Positions 43,333 to 55,376 are shown, counted from the first letter of the stretch. The stretch is DNA of 64,000 nt from Echiichthys vipera (GCA_963691815.1 OY829646.1:2790001-2854000), one strand, 5' to 3'. Numbers and translations are program-made. The notes: generated from the letters alone by a model not told the origin.

Positions 43333-45814
43333 TCTAATTAAACCTCTTCTTAAAAAGCCCAGTCTTGATCCTGAGGTACTATCCAACTAAAGACCTATAT
43401 CTAACCTTCCTTTTCTCTCTTAGATCCTCGAGAAATTAGTTGCGTGACTTTTTACATAATAATGAGATATGAGGATTTCCAGTCAGGATTTAGAGCGAAT
43501 CATAGCACTGAAACAGCACTGGTGCAAATTACTAACGACCTTCTTATAGCATCAGACAAAGGACTTGTCTTTGTATATGTTTTACCTGATCTTAGTGCGG
43601 CCTTCGACACTATTGACCATCACATCCTGCTACAGAGACTGGAGCATCTGATCTGCATTAAAGGAACCGCACTGAGCTGGTTTAAGTCATATTTATCAGA
43701 TAGATCCCAGTTTGTACATGTTGATGACAAATCCTCCATGCACACTAAAGTTAGTCACGGCGTCCCACAGGGTTCTGTCCTCGGACCGATTCTATTCACC
43801 TTATATATGCTTCCCTTAGGAAATATTATAAGGAAGCACTCCATACATTTTCATTGTTATGCTGATGATATACAATTATATTTGTCGATCAAACCAGAAG
43901 AAACAGATCAGTTGGATAAACTTCAAATGTGCATTAAGGAAATAAAAAGCTGGATGACCTGCAATTTTCTGATGTTAAATGGTAAAATGGATGGTAAATG
44001 GACTTGTACTTATATAGCGCCTTTCTAGTCATCTGACTACTCAAGGCGCTTCACAGTGTCTGTCACAATCACCCATTCACACAGACATTCACACTGATGG
44101 CAGTGGACATCTACATACCATCTAATCTGATCTGATCTAACCATTCACACCACATTTACACACCCATGCGCAGCACGGGGAGCAATTCAGGGTCTTGCCC
44201 AAGGACACTTCGACATGTGGACCGGGGGGAGATGGGGATCGAACCACCAATCTCTCGAACAGAGGACGACCCACTCTGCCACCAAGCCACAGCCGCCGTT
44301 AAACTCAGAAAAAACAAGAGTTATTGTACTTGGCCCTGTAGGCCTCCGAAACTCAATAGCTAAAGACATTGTTACTCTGGATGATGTTGTGTTGTCCTCC
44401 AGCACCACAGTAAGGAATCTGGGAGTTATTTTTGATCAGGATATGTCCTTCGATTCTCACATAAAACTAACGACAAGGACTGCATATTTTCACCTGCGTA
44501 ATATTGCAAAAATTAGGAACATTGTGTCTCAGAAAGATGCAGAAAAACTAGTCCATGCATTTGTTACTTCTAGGCTGGACTATTGCAACTCTTTATTATC
44601 AGGCTGCTCCAATAAGTCTGTTCAGAGTCTCCAGTTGGTCCAAAATGCTGCAGCTCGTGTATTAACTAAAACAAATAGAAGAGAACATATTTCTCCTGTA
44701 TTAGCTTCTCTGCGATGGCTACCTGTAAAATGTAGAATAGAATTTAAAATCCTTCTCCTTATGTACAAAGCTCTTATTGGTCAGGCTCCGTCGTATCTTA
44801 AAGAGTTCATAGTACCGTATCACCCGACTAGATCTCTGCGCTCTGAGAATGCAGGGCTACTCGTCGTTCCTAGAGTCTCCAAAAGTAGAAAGGGAGGCAG
44901 AGCCTTCAGCTACCAAGCTCCTCTCCTGTGGAACAAACTCCCAAATGTTATTCGGGAGGCAGACAATGTCCCCTTATTTAAGAGTGAACGTAAAACTTTC
45001 CTTTTCGATAAAGCTTACAGCTAGGACTTATGATAAGATTTTCTTCTGCTTAATTATGCTGCTATAGGCCTAGTCTGGCGGGGGGTAATACTTTTCCTGA
45101 TACTCTCAGCTTCTCTCCTCTCTGTCTGTACCATTCATGTCTCATCAATGCATGTTACTAATTCAGCTTCTTCCCCGGAGTTGTTTGTGCTTTGTCGTCT
45201 CGCAGGTCTCTGCTGATCGTGGTGGTGCATGCTGCCATGGTCCTACATGACGCTTCCTGCTGCTATTATCACTGTTACTCATATATACTATCACTAGTTT
45301 AATAAACTATAACATTTGTAGCCATAAAAACACCACCAGTGGTATGTCTCGCTGTATCGTAGCTGCTATTGCCACTACTCATCATTGATCATGTTTGCCA
45401 CCATAATTATTATCATTGTCATATTCTATCACCTTAGCTGTGCTTGTTTCTACTATTCTGTTGTATTAACTGTCTTAACATATACGTCATATTCATATTA
45501 CTATAGATATTATTATAGTTACTGTTAGGCTTTGCTTGCTTGCATCTCTGGTGACAGTGTGTCTGTCTGTCTCTCTCTGTCCATCTGTGTGTCTTTTCTC
45601 TCTTTCTCTCTCCTTTTCTTCCTCCCCAACCGGTCAAGACAGATGGCCGTCCTCCACAGAGCTGGGTCTGTTCGACGTTCCTGCCTGTTATAGGGAAGGT
45701 TTTCGTTGCCACCGTACTCTACAGAGGAATTGTTGGGTCTATGTAAATCATAAAGTGTCCTGAGATAACTTTTGTTATGATTTGGCACTATAAATACAAT
45801 TTAATTGAATTGAA
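43333..45814 (+). mobile_element. L2 LINE, 5'-truncated, with full 3' end
   Basis: It starts inside the RT domain (equivalent of IKPLLKKPSLDPE). It encodes FRANHSTETAL, DLSAAFDTIDHHIL (motif A), HGVPQGSVLGPILF (motif B) and YADDIQLYL (motif C). It resumes after an insertion with VIVLGPVGLRNS through to the C-terminal RVSKSRKGGRAFSYQAP and KTFLFDKAYS, stop at 45022-45024. The 3' UTR is complete, ending in the aattgaattgaa tail. A frame break occurs near 43440. Confidence 0.9.
43980..44297 (+). mobile_element. 318-bp non-autonomous element inserted in L2
   Basis: It interrupts the L2 reading frame. GTTAAA occurs at 43974-43979 and again at 44298-44303, while the uninterrupted L2 copy near 53966 has it once. 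The body contains tatatagcgcctttctag, caaggcgcttcacagtg and gtcttgcccaaggacac, a repeat common in fish. I see no clear TIRs, so its class stays open. Confidence 0.8.
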
Positions 45815-46066
45815 CCTCATATCTGATCACGCAGCAGCTCAGATAGTAGTAGAAGTTAGATGATTACATTGTCAAATTATTGATACTTTGAGTAATTTGC
45901 TTACTCCCCCTCCTACAAACTATAAACAGTTACTTATTCAATTCACAATTTACTAATTTAAAAAATAGAAGGAAAGAATAAAAGTATATTTGAAAGTCAT
46001 AATCCATTAGATTAAACCTGCGATGGATGGATGGAATCCATAAGATTTGAGATACCTTGTTTCTCA

Positions 46067-46474
46067 ACAACGTAGTTAGTGAACCCAGAGTTTATTAAAA
46101 TAAAATTGAATTTCCCCTTGCAGGATTAATAAAGTAATTCTTCTTCTTCTTCTACTATTAAAAGATCCTCTCGTAGTAAAGTCCATTCAAGTCGATTACT
46201 AAAGTCAATCCAAAAGGAAGGAGCCCATTGGTGCTTTGTTTTCTGCTGCTGCAGAGGTTTGCTGTTATTTTCAGCAGTATTAGTGGTAAAAAAGACGTTT
46301 TAATGCCTTCACCGTACTGCCCCGAGCTAATCAGTGTTAGCCGCATTTGACTGTTAGCGACTCTCCCAGATTTCTCCGTTAATAGTTGTTACATGAAAAA
46401 AAATGTCTCAATGGCTTATTTGATGAGTGTATTCACCGAAAAAGACCAAGGGATGATTTTACACTGGAATTTCA
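46067..46474 (+). repeat. unclassified repeat B, copy 2 (inner block inverted)
   Basis: The right block matches 42143-42397 (gtgctttgttttctg ... gggatgattttac). The left block reads cgtagttagtgaaccc ... agtaaagtccattcaag, the reverse complement of 42001-42136, with a replaced middle containing a CTT-repeat. Confidence 0.75.
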
Positions 46475-48867
46475 CTCAGACAGATAGCTGTACAAACTAT
46501 TTGTACAAAAACAGATAGCTAAGATAGCTAACTAGCTTGCTAATTCCACCATACTTTAATGCAAACCACCCCACACACAACCACATTGGGGCTGTATTTC
46601 CTGAGAAATGCAATGCTTTAATGGCAGTGCCACATAACACCTGTTCTCCGGTTGTAAAGACATTCTCAGAGGTTGGTTACTTGTACACAGCCCGAGTGGA
46701 ACTGTTTTGGATACATGTCGAATCAGTACGGTCTATTGTGTGGAAAGTCCAAGCAGCTCTGAGACTCCCACAGTATTGAGGATAGCTGGCCTACTGTCCC
46801 CTGCTTTCCAGATAAGCATGAGTGGATCCTGGATTAGTGCACACAATGTGTTCTGTCTGGAGCCACAGTCATCTCTCTACCGTTTCCTCTGTCTGAATAG
46901 GGATTAGAGAAACATTTAAAAGCTGTTTTTGAGCCATCATGGCAGTCCATCCACCAAAACAGTCTAGTCAGTTTGCGAGTATTAAGAATACAGGTGCTTC
47001 TTTCATTTTATGAAACAGTTTACAAAGACCTCACATCATTTTAAGATCAGAGAATCCATGCTCTTTTCCATCACAATACCTAGTCTTCTATGAGCATTTC
47101 CAAGATGTGTCTTGACCTAGTTGTGAGCTTTCCCAGATGCTACAATCATTTTCCATCATGTTTATCATCGTCACAGACAAGGATCCTGTTTCCACCTGGT
47201 GTTATGTTCTAGCTAGCGTGTAAATGTTTATTAAAAAAGTGTTGACACAACAGTGACATGAAACATTCGCATAAAAAAAGTTATACATTTTTGTTCTAGA
47301 TGTAATATTTTCAAATCAAATCACAAAGTCAATGCTTGTTGTTGTATTGAAATGCTTTCACGGGGTAAAGTATAAAGAATTACAATTGAATCTATTAAAT
47401 TACCATATTTGTACTTTTACCTTTACATTTGTACTAGATTTATGACTTCCAATATTCAGTTTTTTAGACTGGACCAGGCTTTGGAACAAACATTTCGAGA
47501 TGTCCAAGGTTCATTCTTGAGCTTTCACATAAGCATTGAAAGGTTACTGAATAATTTAACAGAAAATGCATACAGGAACTTCTGACACTGGCCACAATTT
47601 CTCAGCAAGTGCTAACTGATGCTAACATTTCATACAAAAACACAGTTAGCAACGTAGTAAAACAAGCCACAGATAGCTTCAAAACTTATCCAAGAGTCCC
47701 ACCTCCTCACTGACCTTCAGCCACGCCTCCTCTTTTGTTATTTGGTCCGGGCAGAAGACGGCGGCGGTGTCGTAGCTCTTGTCCACGTTGGTCTGAATGT
47801 AAACAATGGTAACGTGAGGGAAGAGACGTCGTCGGCTTGAAGTCATCAATGATGTTTTCAACTTTATTCACGTTGCGTCGCTTTAGACTCCCCAGACGCT
47901 TTAGACGTTTCATCAGCGTCGCGTCTCGTTGCGCCATTTACATTGATTTTCAAAGTATAGTTGTCGCTCAATTTGCGTCATTCGCGGTTGGTCTGTATGC
48001 AACTTGCCCTACAGGACTCATACCTGCTGTCAATATAGTTGAGGTTCCCACCAAAGCTCCAAGGAGTACAGCAAACTTCACCAGTGTGCTCTCCTCTCTA
48101 TGATGCTGGGAATGAAAAACAGTAGGCCATCAAAGTGGATTAAAAGGAGCGGCACTACTGGTTGGAAGGAGTGAGTAACCACTCACTGAACGGCTGGATC
48201 ACAAGAACCTGCAGTATCTTCTCACAGCGAAGACTCAATCAAGCCAGGTGGGCCCTTCCCAAGTGAAAAAAAAAGTATAATCAAATATAGTATACTTAGG
48301 TACACTATCAACATACTACTGAAATGTATTTTTAGGAATACTTTTATGTTCTTGCAGTGGCATTAAGATATACTCTATGACTATAACAATTGCACTTTGA
48401 GCATACTTTAAATGTGCTACTTACACATTAATATATTTATATTAGATTAAAACTTAAAGTTTATGTAAATTATCAAAATACTACAATACAAAGTTCTATT
48501 GGTTGCACTCACCAAATACACTCGAATATACTCTGCTACACTTTGACAGATTTTAAAGATACACTTTAAAGATGTAATTTATGCTATTTTACTATTACTA
48601 CTTGTAGCTGCCCCTTGGATTTATTGATCAAGATGCAGAGAGTTTCAAACGTGAAACCATCCTGATCTCTGAACTCCATTGTATTTCACTCTCAGATCAG
48701 TCTGGTGACGTGTGTAGGTACTTAAGGCTTAATTAGATCAATAATGTGACTATCAAATGAAATATTTGAAAAAGAAAATTAATAAAGAAATATTACTAAA
48801 CATTAATAACTTTAATTTATTAAAACTTTACACAGAGAACCAATTAAATGTAGGGCCTTGACTCACA
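46475..48867. other. intergenic, nothing firm
   Basis: Holds only the doubtful MADF-like scrap at 47679-47937 in a CpG-richer patch (47750-48000). Otherwise AT-rich with no recognised element. Confidence 0.4.
47679..47937 (-). other. possible MADF-like coding scrap
   Basis: Two overlapping minus-strand frames: one starts MAQRDATLMKRLKRLG, the other encodes SYDTAAVFCPDQ and ITKEEAWLKVSEEVGLLDKF. The EEAWLKVSEEVG part resembles the end of a MADF domain, as in Harbinger-type DNA-binding proteins. Too short and frame-split to be sure. Confidence 0.2.
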
Positions 48868-50673
48868 TTCAGAATCAGAATTAGAATCAGAAAACCTTTA
48901 ATGTCCCACAGACGGGGAAATTCTTTTGTCACAGCAGCAACAGAATATTACAAAATAAGGTAAAAAAATAGCCAAAATAAGCAATAAAGTTAAATTTAAA
49001 AAGGGAAGAAATAGAAATAGACATATATACATATTCACATGATATAGCGCAGTTGTTCTTGTTTTGTTTGTTTTGTAATAATATAATATGGAGTGAATAA
49101 ATATGAGTAAATATGACCAAATAGTGCAAAAGCAGAAGTGACCATAGTACAGGCATATTGCATATTGCACAGTGCAGGGTGCAGGATGAGGAGTCTATTG
49201 GGAGCAGTGCTGATTGTAAAGTCTGAAAGCAGCAGGAAGGAAGGACCTGCGATACCTCTCCTTCGCACACTTAGGGTGTATCAGTCTGTTGCTGAAGGAG
49301 CTGCCCAGTGTCCAGACTCTGTTGCTCCGTTAAAAAAGAAGAAAATAAAACAGAGGAAGTTAGCTCCGTGGTATAACTCACAAACCCGTGAACTAAAACA
49401 AATATTGCGAAAATTAGAAAGTAAATGGCGCTCTACTAAATTGGAGGAATCTCGCTTAGCTTGGCATGAAAGTCTAAAGACATATAGGAAGGCCCTCCGT
49501 AATGCCAGAGCTGCCTATTACTCATCCTTAATAGAGGAGAATAAGAACAATCCTAGATTTCTTTTCAGCACTGTAGCCCGGCTGACAGAGAGCCACAGCT
49601 CTATTGAGCCATGTATTCCTAAAACCCTCAGTAGTAACGACTTCATGACCTTCTTTAATGACAAATTTAGAACTATTCGAGACAAAATCAACTCGCTTGG
49701 CACCAATTTTTCCTCAAACCCAGGAACCTTAGAAACTGTACGACCTGATATTTTCTTGGACTGCTTTTCTACAGTTGACCGTAACAAATGAACCTCTACT
49801 ATTTCAGCATCAAAGCCTTCTACTTGTCTCCTAGACTCTATTCCAACTAGGTTACTCAAAGAAGTGTTACCTTTAGTTGACACTCCTGTATTAGATATGA
49901 TTAACATGTCTTTATTAGCAGGTTATGTACCACAGTCTTTTAAAGTAGCTATAATTAAACCTCTCCTTAAAAAGCCCAGTCTTGATCGAGAGATACTAGC
50001 CAACTATGGACCTATATCTAACCTTCCCTTTCTCTCTAAGATCCTCGAGAAATTATCAGCTGTGCGACTTTTTACATAATAATGAGTTACTTGAGGACTT
50101 CCAGTCAGGATTTAGAGCGAATCATAGCACTGAGACAGCACTGGTAAAATTACTAACGACCTTCTAATAGCTTCAGACAAAGGACTTGTCTCTGTACTTG
50201 TCTTACTAGATCTTAGTGCTGCCTTTGACACTATTGACCATCACATCCCGCTACAGAGACTAGAGAATAGAATAGAATAGAATAGAATAGCCTTTATTGT
50301 CATTGCATTTGCATACAACGAAATTCGAGTGCTACTCCCCCTTGGTACATTTTTAGAAATATAATATATAATAAAACAATAAGCAAAGTATAATATAAGC
50401 AATAAACACACAATATAGTATAAACAATATAATAATGTGAACGGTATAGACAGATGGGGAACAGTATAAACAGATGGGGAACAGTATAAACAGATGGGTG
50501 GAGAACAGAAACTATACGAAAATAAAATATGTATATTTAGGGTGGAACATGTTATTATTGCACAAGAGTTTTAAAGTGGCTTTTTTAGGTTTGAAGTGGC
50601 TTTGTTAAGTTATTTAGATTCTAAATTTTAATCTGATCAATGTGATCAATATTTGTAACATTGAGGTAGTTTG

Positions 50674-52050
50674 TTACGTTGTTTTATTTTTTGTTATTGA
50701 CTGCAGTGATAGCTCTAGAAAAGAAGCTATCTCTGAGTCGGTTTGTCCATGATTTTTGTGACCTGTAGCGTCGGCCTGAGGGAACAGGTCAAACAGGTGG
50801 TTGCTGGGGTGAAAGGAGTCCTTAATAATGTTTTCAGCTCTGCTGAGGTAGCGAGAGCTGGCAATGTCCTCCAGGCTGGGCAGAGGGCACCCGGTGATTT
50901 TCTGGGCTGTGTTGATGACCCTCTGCAGCGTCTTCCTGTCTGCGGCTGAGCACCCTGCATACCACGCTGTGATGCAGTACGTCAGGATGCTCTCTATGGC
51001 GGCTCTGTAGAACATCACCAGCAGCTTCTCCTCCAGGTTATTTCTCCTGAGCACCCTCAGGAAGTGGAGACGCTGCTGGGCTTTCTTAACCACCACCGTG
51101 GTGTTTGCAGTCCAGGAGAGGTCATCGGCCATCTGCACACCCAGGAACCTGATGGAGTGGACCCTTTCCACACAGTCCCCGTGGATGTAAAGGGGGGCTG
51201 GGTCCGCTCTGCCCTTCCTGAAGTCCAGTACCAGTTCTTTTGTTTTTGTGGTGTTCAGTTGGAGGTTGTTTACTGAACACCACGTCGTCAGTCTGTTTAC
51301 TTCGTCCCTGTAGTCGGACTCGTCTCCCCCTGAGATGAGCCCGATCACTGTGGTGTCGTCTGCGAACTTGATGAAGGTGTTTGAGAGATGGGTCGGGGAG
51401 CAGTCGTGTGTGTATAGGGTGAATAGAAGGGGACTCAATACGCATCCCTGAGGATAGCCTGTGCTGAGGGTGATCGCGGTGGAGATGTGAGGGCCAAGTC
51501 TGACAGACTGTGGTCGGTTTGTCAGGAAGTCTTTAATCCAGTGGCAGATGGGGGTGGATAGGCCCAGGTGAGAGAGTTTCTGCAACAGGATCTCTGGAAT
51601 GATGTGGTTGAATGCTGAGCTGAAGTCCAGGAAGAGCATCCTCACGTAGCTCCCCCTGTGCTCCAGGTAGCTCAGCGCGGTGTGGAGTGCTGTGGTGATG
51701 GCGTCCTCGGTGGATCTGTTTGCCCTATAGGCAAACTGATGGGGATCCAGAGTGGGAGGCAGACAGGCCCTGATGTGCTGAGAGACCATTCTTTCAAAGC
51801 ACTTCATGACTACAGGCGTGAGTGCAATGGGTCTGTAGTCATTGGGGCTGTCCACTGCTGTCTTCTTGGGGACGGGGATGATTGTGGAGGCTTTGAGGCA
51901 GGGTGGTATGGTGGCCTGTGCCAGGGACTGGTTAAAAATCCTTGTGAAAACTCCAGTCAGTTGGTCAGCGCACGCTCTGATCACCTTGCCAGGTACTCCG
52001 TCGGGGCCGGCCGCCTTCCTGGGGTTCACTGTCCTCAGCACTCGTCCCAC
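50674..52050 (-). CDS. Rex1 reverse transcriptase part of the ORF
   Basis: A 458-codon open frame in the inserted Rex1 element. It holds the reverse transcriptase with motifs A (LDFSSAFN), B (PQGCVLSPL) and C (FADD), followed by the connection domain (HFLRVLRRNNL, LTYCITAWYAGCSAADRKTL). A single frameshift separates it from the endonuclease frame at 52035-53243; in the family both are one protein. The motif A and C aspartates are present. It would act in target-primed reverse transcription. Whether it is expressed is unknown. Confidence 0.8.
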   Translation of the reverse strand: MGRVLRTVNPRKAAGPDGVPGKVIRACADQLTGVFTRIFNQSLAQATIPPCLKASTIIPVPKKTAVDSPNDYRPIALTPVVMKCFERMVSQHIRACLPPTLDPHQFAYRANRSTEDAITTALHTALSYLEHRGSYVRMLFLDFSSAFNHIIPEILLQKLSHLGLSTPICHWIKDFLTNRPQSVRLGPHISTAITLSTGYPQGCVLSPLLFTLYTHDCSPTHLSNTFIKFADDTTVIGLISGGDESDYRDEVNRLTTWCSVNNLQLNTTKTKELVLDFRKGRADPAPLYIHGDCVERVHSIRFLGVQMADDLSWTANTTVVVKKAQQRLHFLRVLRRNNLEEKLLVMFYRAAIESILTYCITAWYAGCSAADRKTLQRVINTAQKITGCPLPSLEDIASSRYLSRAENIIKDSFHPSNHLFDLFPQADATGHKNHGQTDSEIASFLELSLQSITKNKTT

Positions 52051-53243
52051 TTCATGTTCCTGAAATGACAGTGTGGCGGTGCTGGAGGGAGGTGGGAGTG
52101 GTGTGGCTGCTGAGGACCTGTGTGTCTCTCGAAGCGGGCAAAGAAGAGATTGAGCTCCTCTGCCAGCGAGGCGTCAGTCCTAGCAGTCCCCTGGTTGTTG
52201 CTTCTGTAGTTTGTTATGTGATTTATTCCCTGCCACATCTTTCTGGGGTCATTCACAGCGAAGTGGTCTTCAATCTTCCTCTTAAAAGCCGCCTTGGCCT
52301 CCCTGATGCCTCTTTTCAGGTCTGACCTGGCTGCGCTGTATAGGGCCCTGTCCCCTGACTTGAAGGCGGTGTTGCAGTTTTTTAGGAGGGACTGGACTTC
52401 ACTGTTCATCCAGGGCTTCTGGTTCGGAAAGACCCTGACCCTTTTTTCGACGGTGACGTTGTCGACACAGTTTTTGATGTAGGAGAGCACAGTGTCAGTG
52501 TGCTCCTGGAGGTTATGGCTAAAGAATAAATCCCATACTGTCCTTGAGAAACAGTCCTGCAGCTGAGAGAGGGCTCCCTCAGGCCACGTTTTTATTGTCT
52601 TTTTTAGTGGCTTTGTATTCCTCAGCAGGGTGGTGTAGGTGGGGGTGAGGGACATGCTGAGATGGTCAGATCCAGCAAGGTGGGGGAGGGGTGTCGCTCT
52701 GTAGGCATGTTTGATGTTGGAGTAAACATGGTCCAAAGTATTTCCCCCTCTGGTGGCAAAATTCACGTATTGTACGAATTTTAGGAGCACAGTCCTTAAA
52801 CACGCTTGATTGAAGTCACCGGCAACGGTAAAGACCCCATCCGGGTGGGCGAACTGCTGTTTGTTTATGGTAGCAAGCAGGAGGCTGAGGGCCGTGCTAA
52901 CGTTAGCATCCGGTGGAATGTAAACAGCTATCACAATGGCTATAGTGAACTCCCTCGGTAGATCAAAAGGTCTGCACGAGACTGCCAGAACCTCTAGATC
53001 AGGAGAACAGTGTGTGTCAATGATTCTGCTGTCACAGCACCACTCGTTATGTACATAAACGCAAAGCCCCCCTCCTCTGCTCTTACCCGAGTCTACGTTT
53101 CTGTCCTGCCGGTGTAGCGCGCGGTCCGCTAGCTCAACTGCAGCGTCGGGAATCAGCGGGTGAAGCCACGTCTCCGTGATGACAATAACGCTGCAGTTTT
53201 GCACAAAACTGGTTGTTGCCAGCTGTAGCTCCAGTTCGTCCAT
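52035..53243 (-). CDS. Rex1 endonuclease part of the ORF
   Basis: A 402-codon open frame encoding an apurinic-like (EEP family) endonuclease: ITETWLHP, RGGGLCVYVHNEWC, VAVYIPP-like text, GDFNQACL and GSDHLSMSL. A long linker (KRGIREAKAAFKRKIEDHF and WQGINHITNYRSNN) leads toward RT. An upstream TAA near 53300 cuts it from the basic N-terminal extension at 53304-53606. It runs into a stop just past the point where the RT frame takes over. Confidence 0.8.
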   Translation of the reverse strand: MDELELQLATTSFVQNCSVIVITETWLHPLIPDAAVELADRALHRQDRNVDSGKSRGGGLCVYVHNEWCCDSRIIDTHCSPDLEVLAVSCRPFDLPREFTIAIVIAVYIPPDANVSTALSLLLATINKQQFAHPDGVFTVAGDFNQACLRTVLLKFVQYVNFATRGGNTLDHVYSNIKHAYRATPLPHLAGSDHLSMSLTPTYTTLLRNTKPLKKTIKTWPEGALSQLQDCFSRTVWDLFFSHNLQEHTDTVLSYIKNCVDNVTVEKRVRVFPNQKPWMNSEVQSLLKNCNTAFKSGDRALYSAARSDLKRGIREAKAAFKRKIEDHFAVNDPRKMWQGINHITNYRSNNQGTARTDASLAEELNLFFARFERHTGPQQPHHSHLPPAPPHCHFRNMKWDEC

Positions 53244-54899
53244 TTTATGGGTGATGGATCTGGCGTTGGAGATGAAGAGGCTTGGTAATGCTGGCCTGTG
53301 CGGTTATTTACGTAGCCTAGCATCTGGGCCCGACCGGCATCCTCGCTTCTGCTTCCTCTCTCTCCGCCGCCTCCTGCGCTTCCTGGGCGGGATAACCATC
53401 CACGGAGATCCCGGTGGTCTCACGATGTCCTCCGGGAAGTTGTGTTTTTGCTGATAGTCGCCAGTTACAGACACAGTGTGCCTTAGGCCCAGGTCGATTA
53501 GGTTCTGGCGACTATATGTGATGGCTGCAGTGCAAAAGTCCAACAGAACATACAAAAAAAGTAATAAAACAAAAACACCAAGTTGGAGAGCTAAGAGCCG
53601 CTGCACCCGTGCGCGCCGCCATCTTGCTATCTACTAGAGCATCTGATCGGCATTAAAGGAACCCCACTGAGCTGGTTTAAGTCATATTTATCAGATAGAT
53701 CTCAGTTTGTATATGTTGCCGACAAATCCTCCATGCACACTAAAGTTAGTCACGGAGTCCCACAGGGCTCTGTCCTTGGACCGATTCTATTCTCCTTATA
53801 TATGCTTCCCTTAGGAAATATTATAAGGAAGCACTCCATAAATTTTCATTGTTATGCTGATGATACACAATTATATATGGATCAAACCAGATGAAACCCA
53901 TCAGGTTGATAAACTTCAAATGTGCATTAAGGAAATAAAAAGCTGGATGACCTGCAACTTTCTGATGTTAAACTCAGATAAAACTGAAGTCATTGTGCTT
54001 GGCCCCGAAGGCCTCCGAAACTCAATAACTAAAGATATTGTTACTCTGGATGATGTTGTGTTGTCCTCCAGCACCACAGTAAGGAATCTGGGAGTTATTT
54101 TTGATCAGGATATGTCCTTCGATTCTCACATAAAATTAACAACAAGGACTGCATATTTTCACCTGCGTAATATTGTGAAAATTAGGAACATTATGTCTCA
54201 GAAAGATGCAGAAAAACTAGTCTATGCATTTGTTTCTTCTAGGCTGGACTACTGCAACTCCTTATTATCAGGCTGCTCCAATAAGTCTGTTAAGAGTCTC
54301 CAGTTGGTCCAAAATGCTGCAGCTCGTGTACTAACTAAAACAAATAGAAGAGAACATATTTCTCCTGTATTAGCTTCTTTGCACTGGCTACCTGTAAAAT
54401 CTAGAATAGAATTTAAAATACTTCTCCTTACCTATAAAGCTCTTATTGGTCTGGCCCCGTCATATCTTAAAGAGCTCATAGTACCGTATCACCCAACTAG
54501 ATCACTGCGCTCAGAAAATGCAGGGCTACTTGTCGTTCCTAGAGTCTCCAAAAATAGAAGGGGAGGCAGAGCCTTCAGCTACCAAGCTCCTCTCTTGTGG
54601 AACCAACTCCCAAGTGTTATTCGGGAGGCAGACACTGTCCCCATATTTAAGAGTAAACTTAAAACTTTCCTTTTTGATAAAGCTTACAGCTAGGGCTTAC
54701 GAGCTCTCAGCTATGTTGCTGTTGTTATTCTTAAAGCTGCGTCTGTTCAGTTTAACAATGCTGCTATAAGCCTAGTCTGCAAGGGGAAATATTACCTTTC
54801 CTAATACTCTGAGATTCTCTCCTCTCTATGTCATTCATGTCTCATCAATGCATGTTATTAATTCAACTTCTTCCCCGGAGTTGTTCGTGCTTTGTCATC

Positions 54900-55376
54900 T
54901 CGCAGGTCTCTGCTGATCGTGTTGGTGCCTACTGCCGTAGTCCTGTGGATCACTGCTGATGGTGGTAGTGCCTGCTGCCTTGGTCCTGTCTATCAGGTCC
55001 CTGCTGATGGTGGTGGTGCCTGCTGCCGTGGTCCTGTGTGCTAGTCTCTGCTGGTGCCTGCTGCCCTGGTCCTGTGTGTAGGTCTCTGCTGACGGTGGTA
55101 GTGCCTGCTGCCTTGGTCCTGTGTATCAGGTCCCTGCTGATGGTGGTGGTGCCTGCTGCCCTGGTCCTGCGCGCACGTCTCGTCTGATGGTGGTGATGCC
55201 TGTTGCTGTGGTCCTGTGGTCCTGTATGCAGGTCTCTGCCGATGGTGTTAGTGCCTGCTGCTGTGGTCCTGTGTGCTGGTCCCTGCTGATGCTGGTGGTG
55301 CCTGCTGCCCTGGTCCTGTGTGCAGGTCTCTGCTGATCGTGGTGGTGCCTGCTGCCATGGTCCTGCATGACGCTTC
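54900..55376 (+). repeat. minisatellite in L2 3' UTR, about 45-50 bp unit
   Basis: About nine imperfect copies of a unit with core ctctgctgatggtggt followed by gcctgctgcc and tggtcctgtg. The L2 copies at 45205-45255 and 57690-57730 (opposite strand) have only one unit, so the array expanded within this copy or its source. Confidence 0.9.

Larger units (their letters stand above)
50266..53632 (-). mobile_element. Rex1/Babar LINE, near full length (3.37 kb)
   Basis: Flanked by the 7-bp duplication ACTAGAG (50259-50265 and 53633-53639). From its 5' end (agatagcaagatggcggcg) it encodes an N-terminal basic segment, an endonuclease with SRGGGLCVYVH, VAGDFNQACL and AGSDHLSMSL, then an RT with KAAGPDGVPGKVI, NDYRPIALTPVVMK, LDFSSAFNHIIP (A), PQGCVLSPLLFTLY (B) and FADDTTVIG (C). 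It ends in a TCTATTCTATTC-type tail. I see only two defects: a TAA before MDELELQL near 53300, and one frameshift in the EN-RT linker near 52050-52110. Confidence 0.9.

Noticed and set aside
51122..52325. Plus-strand open frames within the Rex1 insertion
   Set aside because: Shadows of the minus-strand RT and endonuclease frames.
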